Shown here: positions 34,589-44,197 of the stretch, piece by piece
How the letters are laid out: every line of letters begins with the position of its first letter
How positions within the stretch are numbered: position 1 is the stretch's first letter
Assembly: GCF_000002425.4 (NCBI RefSeq)
Contig: NC_037269.1
Span: forward strand, 6,292,288 to 6,356,287
Length of the DNA stretch: 64,000 bases
DNA from: Physcomitrium patens
Lineage: Eukaryota > Streptophyta > Bryopsida > Funariales > Funariaceae
Direction: 5' to 3'
Notes under the pieces: model-generated
What the model was told of the DNA's origin: nothing
Seen by the model: only the letters and a program-made list of their open reading frames with translations
Databases searched by the model: none
Position numbers and translations under genes: made by a program

Positions 34589-36584
34589 TGTCATGATATA
34601 ACATAATTAATAGATGAAAGAGTGTGGAGATTATTATAATTTAAGAGATCTTAGTTCAAAGTATTAGAACAAATTATCTTAGAAATATAGTTAATAGCCA
34701 AAGGGGTAGAAAAATTAAAAGGTATCAATGTTGCTTTTTAGAAAGGTGACTTCTACTTACTTTGTAGTACCATAAGTAAGACAAATCAAAGTAGATTGGA
34801 AAAATAAATGATATAGGAATCTTAAGAAGAAAGTTAAGAGTAAATTCTAGAAAAAAGTTACTTAGAAAAACTAGATATTGATATCCGGAAAGGGCCGGTT
34901 ATGAACCAGGGTCGAAATCAGACCCTGAGGCACAAAACTGACTCTCGACGACGATTCCGGGACTCTTTGGCAGATCGGAGAAAGAGATTGGAGAGAAGGT
35001 TTGATAAAGTTTTTATGGGCGTTGATTTTGGATGAATTGGAGTTGATATGAATTTGTAAGAGCTTTGCAAAGTTGAGTTTTTTTTTCGGATGACTTGGAT
35101 TTTATGAAATAAAATAGGATTTATGTTTCGAGTTATTTCGAGTGCTTTGTTGCCGATCTATGGATGAATTTTTTTGAATTCATGGTTATAATTGTGTTGA
35201 ATACATTTTGTAAATTTGAGCTTGATCTAACGGTTGAACTGGGAGATATTGAGGTTTAACTGAGTCAAGATCTCAGAAAGTAGAATTTTAGGTCTAGTGA
35301 GGGTTTTTAAGATTTAATGCAATCCACTAATTGGATTGGAGTAAAACTTATGTGAGAGGATATTAAACTTGTTTTTCTATGTCTATGAGAAATTTGAAAC
35401 CAATCGAAACACGCAAAGAAGAGAAATTGGCTCTAAAAGATTGGCAACAAGATTGGAGAAGGAGGCCGGCTAACACCCAAACACATTTTTGAGGGTTTCG
35501 TCAATTTGGTAACTCCGATCCTTTTCAAAAAAAAATTGCTTGTTTTGAACTTGATTTTTAAGAAGTGTGCAAATTTTGAATTGAGATCAATAGTTTATTC
35601 ATTAGATATTGAGGTTTAAATCTGTCATAGGAATTACTAGGATTTGGATTAGGGTTTGGCTAGGGTTCGGTTTAGGGTTTGGATTAGGGTTTAGGGTTTT
35701 ATTAGGGTTTGGCTAGGATTTGGTTTAGGATTTGGATTAGGATTTGAATTAGGGTTTAGGATTTGGATAGGATTTGATTTAGGATTTGGATTAGGGTTTA
35801 GGATTTGGATAGGATTTGATTTAGGATTTGGATTAGGGTTTGGATTAGGGTTTGGATTAGGATTTGGTTAGGATTTGATTTAAGATTTGATTTAGGAATT
35901 AGAATTTGGATTAGAGTTTAGGGTTGGATTAGAATTTTGGATTTAGTTAGGATTTGATTTAGGATTTAGATTAAAGTTTGGACTAGGGTTTGGTTAGGTT
36001 TGATTTAAGATTTGGTTTAGGGTTTAGAATTTGGATTAGAGTTTAGGGTTGGATTAGGGTTTGGATTAGGGTTTAGGATCTGGTTAGGATTTGATTTAAG
36101 ATTTGAATTAGGATTTGGTTAGGATTTGATTTAAGATTTGGTTTAGGATTTAGGGTTGGATTAGGATTTGGTTTAGGGTTTGATTTAGGGTTTTTTTTAG
36201 GGTTTAGGGTTTGAATAGGATTTAATTTAAGATTTGTTTAGGATTTGACTTACGATTTAGGAATTATTAGGGTTTAAGATTTAATTAAGTTTGATCTAAA
36301 GTTGAGTGAAATTCAATAGGATTTTAACTAGAATTAAATTAAGGTTGAATTGACATATATTTGAGTAAAATTTGTAATCATTCTAATATTTCTTTAAGAA
36401 TTTTATTGTTTGTTTGAAATTTCTTTGAGTTGTTTTGAATTTGATTACGTTTATTTACTATTATTATAGTCTAATTAGAGCATTGTTAGTATTCTATTTA
36501 GGATTTAATTATCGCAATTTCTATTCTTCCTTCTACAGCAAAGTGTCCGAAGCATTCTCAAGAAAGTCTTCACACATTACGACA
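34589..36584 (+). mobile_element. Solo LTR C2 (family C) in family A gag
   Basis: 1996 bp from TGTCATGATATAACA to ACACATTACGACA, flanked by an exact 4-bp duplication CCGT (34585-34588 and 36585-36588). Removing it gives GGATCCGTCTATTACTAG, matching GGATCCATCTATTGGTAG in the A1 copy (minus strand, near 5570). The ends resemble those of families A and D (TGTYRT...TACRACA). No coding capacity. Confidence 0.85.
35636..36260 (+). repeat. Degenerate telomere-like array (TTTAGGG type) in LTR C2
   Basis: About 620 bp made of TTTAGGG, GGATTAGGG, TTTGGATTAGGATTTGG and similar, with exact TTTAGGG units dispersed throughout. Same place and relative orientation within the element as the array at 11755-12315. 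Confidence 0.85.
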
Positions 36585-37961
36585 CCGTCTATTACTAGTC
36601 TGTTTCAAGCCTTTTCATTATCAATGCAGCAATAACACAGCAAATCTCGAAAAGAAGCTTTGGCAACCAAAGTATTGCAAGCAATAGTCAATAAAATTGA
36701 TCAATTTGATGGAAGGAATATTTCAAGGTATTTAAGATGTTATGTTCGTGAAATGGAATTAAATCGAGTTTCTGAGAAGAAAATGGTTGAATTATTTGGA
36801 CTTGCCACAATACCGGAGATAAGAGACCATATTACATCAATTACGGATCGTTATGGGAATTCATGGGAGGTTTTTTTACATGCATTAAAAGACGAATATT
36901 TCTTGATAGATGCTGATCAGGTTACTAAGAAGTTGTTTCTGGAATAGATTGAACGGCCTAATAAGAATTTGCAAGCAACAATGCTACTAAGGGAATTTGA
37001 GGGGCAGTGCTCTCAATTATTGAAGGTAGAAAAATTGACATTGGAGCTGAACAAAGTTGATCTATTTCTTCAAGCTGCTGATGGAGAATTGCAAGGGAAA
37101 TGGGAACTCTTTCTTGAAGACAAAGAAGAAGATGAAGGATTGACAATAAAGTGGAAGAACGTTGAAGATGCGGTGGAGTTGCTTGCAAAAAGAGAAAAGA
37201 AGAAGGATAGGAGCAATATTCTGAAAACATTACAAGCACCCAAAGCTCCAGTACGTACAACACCAACAATAATGCCTATAGTTCAATCTTCGACATCCTT
37301 ATCAAAGAAAGCAAATATGGAGATGGAAGAAATTATAAGAGGAATGCGAGATCTTCAAATCAAATTGGCAAGACTTGAAGAGAATACTTCTACAAACAAT
37401 TTGAAGAATGTTTCAAAACAAAGATATGTACAAAGATGCATTTGGTGTGATGATGCTTCACACACTAGGAAAGATTGCAATGAATTTAATAATATGATAC
37501 GGCAAGAAATTATTTGCTAGAAAGATAGGAAGATAGCATTAAAAGATACGGAGGATCTTCTTCAAACCAATTTTTGCAAGGAAAGAATGAGAGCATTAGT
37601 TTAAGATTACCTAAAAGAGCGCAAAACAGCAACACGAGAAAGTGCAAGTTATAATGCTAGAGTAGAGGATGATCTTAGTGGAAGTACGGAAACTAGTGAG
37701 TTTTGGACTTCTGCCATTTCTACAATGCAAGAAGAGAAATTACCTCGAGAAGCATTATTGATGACTGTAGCTACAATACGAGGTGCAATAGATTGGGAGG
37801 ATCCTGTTGAGTCTCTTTCAGTTCATACATATATTGCTAAGAGCCAACATGAAGCTTTGATAGAAGAAAAGAGACGAGAAAATTTTGATGATATGAGAGA
37901 AGGAAATTCTTCTAAGAGACAAACTCGAGGAGACAAGGCTTAGGAGGCAGCTTCACAAGAA

Positions 37962-40900
37962 TTGTCTGTAAAGGATACCTCAGCATCATTGGAAGAAAAA
38001 ATAAGGGAGACAAAGGATAAGGGCAAATCAATTGCTTATAAGCTACTTTCTGACATTGAAGCGGCAACAAATTTGAAAGGGGTGTTGGAAGAACGTATAT
38101 TAAACGCTAAGGTAGAATTCACATTGAAAGAGGTCTTGGGAATTGCAAAGAAGGAGTTTCATGATGTTATCATTGATAGCATTAAGTGAAAGAGGCAATT
38201 AATGGGCAAAATTGGAATGAGTCATGCTATTGATGCAAGAATATATAAAGATGAAAAAGGGGTTGATATTGGTTACAAGCAACCATCAAATGAAAAGAAT
38301 GGATATAATCAACGAGTACGTTTCAAAGATTATATTGATAAGGAAATAGAAATTTTGAGCTATTATACTCAAAAGCATTGGACAAGGGCAACTATTGAGG
38401 TATTGATGAAAGTAGGAGATATAAAAGAACCAATTGTTGCTTTAGTCGACAATGGTTTTGAAATAAATCTTATGTCTAAAGATCTTTATAAGAAGCAAAA
38501 ATGGCCAATTGATATGGAAAATGGATGGGCAATACGAGCAACCAATCACACACGGGGCGAATTACATGGAGCTTATCCATATGTCAAAATTCGGATTGAG
38601 GATGTTGCGACGAAGTAATATTTTTTTGTTCAAGATACAATGTCTTATCCATTGATTTTAGGACAATCTTATATTACGACAACACAGATGGAAACAAAAG
38701 TACTTGATGATGGATCTGCTTATACAAGGATACGTAGCGAAGATGGGAGGAAAGTTGTACAATTTCTAGCAGTACCTCCTAACCATGAATGGAATCGAGA
38801 TAGGTTGAGGGAGAAATCATTGCCAAAGATTGTTGAAGGATTTAAGGATTTTGGGGAGGTACCACTGTAAAGCGAGATTATGGAGGTACAAAAGAGGAAG
38901 TACTCTCGCGAGATCAATGTGCCTTTGATGCGAGTTTTATTGGTATTTTGGAAAATGGAAATATTATGTATAAGAAAGTTGATGATTTTAAAAGAAAAGA
39001 AAAAAAAAGATTATATAATATTCAAGGAGAATTACGTAAGTTAGGTACATTATAAGATGATGAGAGGATTTTAGGTGTTTATGAAGAAAATAGACTGGAA
39101 GATTCATTGGAATTGATTACATCTATTGGGTTAGGGAATAATGATAAGATTCTTGAGATTCATTCAAGAGAGGTTTATACCATAGTTGAATCTTTTCAAG
39201 CACTAGAAGTCACTGTAGAGACGAGATATAAAATGACAGATAAGAAGGTAAAGCCTGTTGCCGGATCATTACCATAAGATTCTAAAGAAAAAATGGGAGA
39301 AGCATCAAAAAAAGCAAGTTTAAGAGATCCAATGAGTATTAGACATCAGTTTACTAAAGAGACTTTTGAAGAATTGAAGATTAGTTCTGATGGTTCTTTA
39401 TTGCCGGAGGCAATTACTTGTTTCAAAAAAGTTGTTGGCTAAACAAGGTAGATCGTTTGCCTTCGAATCTCATGAAATTGGGTGTATAGATCCGAATATT
39501 ATAACACCTATGGTTATCTTCACTGTACCGCATGTACCTTGGAATCTAAGACCGATTCCAGTATCGAGGGCATATTTACCTAAATTGGTGGAATTATTAA
39601 AAGAAAAGATAAAGATGAAAATATTGGAACCTTCATTTGCGTCGTATTCTAGTGGATGGTTTACGGTACCTAAGAAGAATGGGTCACTACGATTTATTCA
39701 AGATATTCAGTCAATGAATGCAGTAACTGTGAGGAATGCAGGAATTGGACCTATTGTGGATGAATTTGGTGACGCGTTTGCTGGAAGGGCGATCTATTCA
39801 ATGGGTGACTTGTATTCAGATTATGATGAATTTTAACTTGCCGAAGGAAGTAGAGATATGACAACAATGAGGACACCACTTGGATTGGTTAGAATGTGCA
39901 CTCTTCCTCAAGGTGCGACCAACTCAGTTGCACATATGATGAATGGGATGAATAAGGTATTGAGTAATTTTATTTCGAAAAAGACTATGCCTTTTCTAGA
40001 TGATATTCCAGTAAAAGGGTGTAGAGAAGGAGACAAGGATGAAACTTTAGATAAGAGAGGGTGTCGCAAATATGTTGTTGATCATATAAATGATTGTAAA
40101 AAGATTTTAACTCGGCTTGGAGAAGTTCATCTTACATTATCGGGTATGAAGTCCGTATTTGGATCCCTCATTATGCTCACATAGCGGATTCATTATATGA
40201 TTTGTTACGTAGGAGCTACCGATTTAAATGGAAAAAAAGGCATATTCATGCAATGCAAAGATTGAAGAAATTATTAATGTCACCTCCAATATTGAAGAAG
40301 GTTGATTATAAGTGCAATAGATTAGTGATTCTTACTGTGGACACTAACCCAATTGCCATTGGATGGACTGTGGGTCAAGATGATTCAAGTGGGAATAGAT
40401 TTGCAATTCGATTTGGGGCTAAAGTTTTAAGTATTCATCAGTGTGCATATTTATAAGTGAAAAGAGAACTTTGGGGAGTTGTTTTGGCTTTGAAAGCTAA
40501 AAATGACTATTTAATTGAAATAGTAATAGTAATTGAAACAGATTGCTTGCCATTGCTTGGAATGATTACTAACTGTTCAACGCCAGATATTGCAATGTTG
40601 AAATGGATTGCTTATATTAAGTCACTAAATCCAGAATTTAAGCATGTTACTGGGAAAGACAATTTAGTAGCAGACATGCTATCTCGAGTAAGATATGAGA
40701 GGGAAGACAAAATGGTTGAAGACAATGATGACGTCGGATTAAAATTCTATTCATTATCAAATCTCAACAAGGAAGACAAGCTATTTCTTGAAGAATCTTA
40801 CGAAGGAGAATTATTAGATATTGGTCATTACTTGAATATTTTGACTAAACAGAGGAATTGGTCTACAAAAAAATTCAAATAAATAAGAAAAAAAACATAT

Positions 40901-42148
40901 AGATTTTTGCTTTGAGATGGATTCTTATGGAAGAGATCAAAGAAAAGATTTGGGATGCCACAACAAGTGATAGGTAAAAAAGAAGAAAAAATAAAATTAT
41001 TAAAGGAGTTCATGATAGTTTATGGGCAGGGCATAGAGGAATCTGGGCTACTTTTGCTAAACTCAAGGAACGATATTGGTGGAAAAATATGTATCGAGAT
41101 GTGCTCTCATTTGTAGAGTCATGTGAAATCTGTCAATCGTATTCTAATATCCGACATCGAGATGGTCTTCATCCTATATATCCTCTGGCTATTCATTTTA
41201 AATGGGTTGTTGATTTGGTTATTATGCCAGTTGGGTTATGGCAGATGAGGTATTTGGTTTTAGCTCGTGAAGATTTATCAAATCAAGTAGAAGGAAGAGC
41301 ATTGAGGACAAAATCTACAAAGGGGATTTGTAGGTTTTTGCTTGAAGATGTCATTTGTCGCTACAGATGCGTAGGAAAAATCACTACAGATCGTGGAGAA
41401 TGAAATGCACAAGAAGCTCGTAAGTTCTTTGAAAGATGTGGGATTAAACTATCACTGATTACTGCTTATAATCCAAAAGGGAATGCAAAAAGCGAACATG
41501 GTCACCCACCAATTGTGAAAGCATTAGTCAAAGCTTGTAATAGGAAAGTTAAAGAGTGGCCACGCCTTTTGTCATTTGCATTATGGGCTGATCGGACAAC
41601 ACATAGTTCGGTGACAAGATATATGCCAGTAGAACTTATGACAGGTCAAAAATCAATTATACCAATTAAAGAAAGGGTACTTACTTGGAGTATGCTACCA
41701 TGGGAAGATGGATTGACAAGAGAAGAACTTTTGACTATTAAGATTCGACAATTGGAGCAAAGATCGGAAGATGTGCAGATAGCATTAGAAAGGTTAAAAA
41801 GAGCAAGGTTATAAAACAAGGGGCGATTCGATAAGCAACATCGATTGAGACCTAAAGAAATTAAAGAAGGTGATTGGATACTTGTTTATGATAGTAGTTT
41901 GGAGAACTAATATTGCACTTTATAGAAGTTTTCAAAACATTGATTTGGATCGTATATGGTAACAACTATTCATGTTAATGAGACAAACTCATTGCAAGAA
42001 TTAGATTGTACAAGATTAAAAATATCAATTGCAGGGAAGAGAGTAAAATTGTTTAAATAAAGATATACAAAAAAAAATATAGAAGACCTTAATGAAGACA
42101 TAGATATTCCGCAGTGAGAAGATGAAATTGATTTGGATAGCAGAGATG
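37962..42148 (+). pseudogene. Family A pol: protease, RT, RNase H, integrase
   Basis: Protease 38202-38618 has VALVDNGFEINLMSK (DNG in place of DSG). RT 39390-40184 has FTVPHVPWNLRP, KKNGSLRFIQDIQSMN, GPIVDEF, MGDLYSDYDEF, LPQGATNSVAHMMNGM and active site FLDDIPVKG. RNase H 40202-40700 has TVDTNPIAIGWTVGQDD, KRELWGVVLALKAKN and ETDCLPLLGM. The integrase zinc domain (about 41000-41130) has SLWAGHRGIWATFAKLKE and CEICQ; the core (41190-41800) has WVVDLVIMP, ITTDRGE and NAKSEHGHPP, so the D, D, E set is visible. A basic tail follows, without chromodomain. Stops at 39834, 40454 and 41401 and others disable it. The RT and integrase wording resembles fungal Ty3/gypsy elements more than the classic plant clades; this is from memory. 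Confidence 0.8.
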
Positions 42149-42187
42149 TGTTAGGGACATAGTCCTTAGACCTTTCTAGAGACAAGT

Positions 42188-42234
42188 TTCTAGAACCTTC
42201 TAGAAAGAAGTCTCTAGAAACTTCCAGAAGATTC
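42188..42234 (+). promoter_or_regulatory. Heat-shock-element arrays in B1 5' LTR
   Basis: TTCTAGAACCTTCTAGAA at 42188-42205 and GAAACTTCCAGAAGATTC at 42217-42234: each is four perfectly spaced alternating GAA/TTC pentamer cores. Identical copies are in the 3' LTR at 48248-48265 and 48277-48294. Position about 220-265 bp upstream of the TATA box. This matches the consensus for heat-shock-factor trimers. Confidence 0.7.
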
Positions 42235-42452
42235 CTTGAATATTTTCTTAGAATATTCTTCAAAGATTCTCTAAAGATTCTTTGAAGATTTCCTAAAGAT
42301 TCCCTTAGAAGGCTCTAGAAGATTCTTAGAATATTCTAGTAGATTCTAAAAAGTTACTTGAGAAGCTTCCTAGCTCTTGGATAGTTGCTCGAGAAGCTTC
42401 ATAGTTCTTGGGAAGCTTCTTGATGCGCTTCCTTAGAACCATAGGCCAGTAG

Positions 42453-42495
42453 TATATATAGGAGTCGAGGCTGAAGAGTTCTTCAGTCTCGACAA
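42453..42495 (+). promoter_or_regulatory. B1 TATA box and predicted self-primer (mRNA 5' end)
   Basis: TATATATA starts at 42453. The 11-mer AGTCTCGACAA at 42485-42495 begins 32 nt downstream, the usual plant TATA-to-start distance, and is the exact complement of the site at 42623-42633. If transcription starts at 42485 the first 11 nt of the RNA can prime reverse transcription. Confidence 0.6.
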
Positions 42496-42622
42496 CACAT
42501 CTCTTGGAGTTCTAGCTCACCTTTCTGGTGTTGTTCTTGTACTCATCTGTTTAATCTAGTTCTGTCACTTCTTCTTGAACTTCTTGTTAGATTTCAAGTC
42601 TGTATTTTGTGTCCATGACAGT

Positions 42623-42633
42623 TTGTCGAGACT
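42623..42633 (+). promoter_or_regulatory. Predicted self-priming primer-binding site (B1)
   Basis: TTGTCGAGACT, two bases after the 5' LTR, pairs 11/11 with AGTCTCGACAA (42485-42495), and the pairing does not extend beyond 11 nt. No TGG-starting tRNA site follows the LTR directly. Confidence 0.6.
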
Positions 42634-42639
42634 ACCTTT

Positions 42640-43060
42640 ATCTTAATATCAGAGCTGAATCCTTCTTGTTTGAGAGCGGATTACCCCTTTTCTTGAAGGT
42701 ATTCTAGCGCTTTAGGGGTTGCGGATTACCTTCCTCTAAACAGATATTTTCTCAATCACAATATCAGAGCTTAGTTCTTTGAGGCAAAGAGTGGACTACC
42801 CCTTTCCTTGGAGATACTTGAGCGTTCTAAGGGTTGCGGATTACCCTCTCTTGGACTGATGTTAATTCCTTCTTTTTGTTAAGCATAGCTAATAGAAAAG
42901 ACTGTTAACATCGATTTCAGAGCTTTGCCTTCTTGATAGAGTGCGGATTATCCCTCTTCTCGAAAGCATTGAGGCATTTTTAGAGGTTGCAGATTATCCT
43001 CTTCTAAAACTGAAATCGTTTAGTGTTTTTTTTTCCTTTTCTCCGAGTAGGTTTTAGTGA
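42640..43060 (+). repeat. B1 leader: three imperfect ~110-150-bp repeats starting with a TATCAGAGC motif
   Basis: TATCAGAGC occurs at 42647 and 42762 and as TTTCAGAGC at 42915. Each is followed by a purine-rich stretch with GCGGATTACC, a Ser-codon-like pyrimidine tract, and GGTTGCGGATTACC. The same unit is single in B3 (16107-16220). TATCAGAGC is the 9-base core of the plant initiator-tRNA-Met primer site (TGGTATCAGAGC), without TGG. Confidence 0.65.
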
Positions 43061-43139
43061 CAAGTAGTGCTACAATTTTTTCCAAGAGACTTAGCAATTT
43101 CTTCTTCTCTCAAAATTTTAATCCATCTATTCTCTAAAT

Positions 43140-44189
43140 ATGGAAGTAGACCAGGTCATAGACAATGTATCTCCAGAAGTAGACAATAGAGTGGCAACTC
43201 TTGCAGATCTTCAAGCTCTTATGAATAGTGTACGAAAGGAGATTACATTTCTTCGCAATCCAAGTAAAGAACCTCAAATTGATCTAGTGACCGAAGAAGC
43301 TAGACGCAAAATTCATAGCCTACAACAAGAGATTATTCGACTGAGAGAAACAAGACATGTGTCACATACGACCCCTATAGATACTTCAAGGATTAGTACA
43401 AAAGAACCAAAAGCGAGTATGTCAGACAAGTTTGACGGAACAAGAGCCAACTTTCGAGGTTTTGTGCAACAAGTACGGCTTTACCTACGCCTATACCCTT
43501 CTCGTTATCCGAATGTATTTACCCAGGTTGCTTTCATAGGTACTCTTCTATCAGGAAATGCTCGCTCTTGGTTTGCTCCACTATTGGAGAAGGATTCTCC
43601 AATATTATACGACCTAGAGGCTTTCATAGAGAGACTTACTGCTACGTTTGGAGATAGCGATCGAGAAAGAGTGGCTGAAAGAAAGATACAAAATCTGCGA
43701 CAAGGATCACGTTCTGCTGCAATCTATGCTGTAGAATTTCAACAGCTTACATGTGATCTTGATTGGAATGATAAGGCGTTCATGACACGATTTCGATATG
43801 GACTGAGAGATGATGTCAAGAACTTATTGATCACCATGCCTAAGGCGGATACTTTAGAAGAACTTATATCTCAGGCAATTATTTGTGACAACCGCCTCTT
43901 TGAATTACGCCAAAAAAGACGATCAGGCTGGAGAAATGATGGAGCATTTGCTACATTTTCAAAAGGTCCAGAGAATCACTCCACAGATCCTGAACCCATG
44001 CAAATTGATGCGGTACGTTTCAAACCCCTCACAATTGAGGAAAGGAAGCGACGGTTTGAACAAAACTTGTGTTTATATTGCAGAGAAGCGGGCCATAAAG
44101 CTGTAGATTGTCGGAAGAAACAGAAGCCTCAAACAATAAGACTCAAGAGTACAAGCATGCAGGAAAACAAAGATGCCCAGCCACAATAG
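43140..44189 (+). CDS. gag: Gag polyprotein of chromovirus B1 (intact)
   Basis: An uninterrupted 349-residue ORF beginning MEVDQVIDNVSPEV. The N-terminal region has a predicted coiled coil (about residues 55-80, KIHSLQQEIIRLRET). A capsid-like region follows (about 95-255): KFDGTRANFRGFVQQ, GNARSWFAPLLEK, IYAVEFQQLTCDLDW and RYGLRDDVKNLL. A C-terminal CCHC zinc knuckle (CLYCREAGHKAVDC, about residues 305-318) should bind the RNA. The ORF ends in the conserved CAATAGGGACCGTG, and the pol frame (-1) overlaps it from 44108. It is the only intact gag in the window and could in principle still be expressed. Confidence 0.85.
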   Translation: MEVDQVIDNVSPEVDNRVATLADLQALMNSVRKEITFLRNPSKEPQIDLVTEEARRKIHSLQQEIIRLRETRHVSHTTPIDTSRISTKEPKASMSDKFDGTRANFRGFVQQVRLYLRLYPSRYPNVFTQVAFIGTLLSGNARSWFAPLLEKDSPILYDLEAFIERLTATFGDSDRERVAERKIQNLRQGSRSAAIYAVEFQQLTCDLDWNDKAFMTRFRYGLRDDVKNLLITMPKADTLEELISQAIICDNRLFELRQKRRSGWRNDGAFATFSKGPENHSTDPEPMQIDAVRFKPLTIEERKRRFEQNLCLYCREAGHKAVDCRKKQKPQTIRLKSTSMQENKDAQPQ

Positions 44190-44197
44190 GGACCGTG
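44184..44197 (+). other. Conserved gag/pol junction motif
   Basis: CAATAGGGACCGTG is identical in B1 and in F1 (25031-25044), and nearly so in B2 (AATAGGAACCGTG), B3 and E. In the gag frame the TAG is the stop. In the -1 frame it reads ACA ATA GGG ACC GTG (T-I-G-T-V) and leads into protease. Confidence 0.6.

Larger units (their letters stand above)
34498..37943 (+). pseudogene. Family A gag (split by solo LTR C2)
   Basis: Starts MENKNRNFEGSLGGVS at 34498, is interrupted at 34588 by LTR C2 and resumes at 36589 (SITSLFQAF, then ATKVLQAIVNKIDQFDG). A capsid-like helical region follows (36660-37270), a CCHC zinc knuckle (CIWCDDASHTRKDC, from 37437), and a tail with SKRQTRGDKA ending 37943. Stops at 36943, 37518 and 37601. 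Same arrangement as the minus-strand copy at 2197-5661, which lacks the C2 insertion, so C2 arrived after the two copies separated. Confidence 0.8.
42149..42620 (+). repeat. 5' LTR of B1
   Basis: TGTTAGGGACATAG ... GTCCATGACA. The U3 part is full of GAA/TTC motifs, TATA box at 42453-42460, hairpin GTCGAG-CTGAAGA/TCTTCAG-CTCGAC at 42464-42493, predicted mRNA start about 42485. Confidence 0.9.

Noticed and set aside
42640-42660. Standard initiator-tRNA-Met primer site after the B1 LTR
   Set aside because: Only TATCAGAGC matches; TGG is missing, it lies 26 bases from the LTR and it is repeated in the leader. Kept as a competing idea in the findings.
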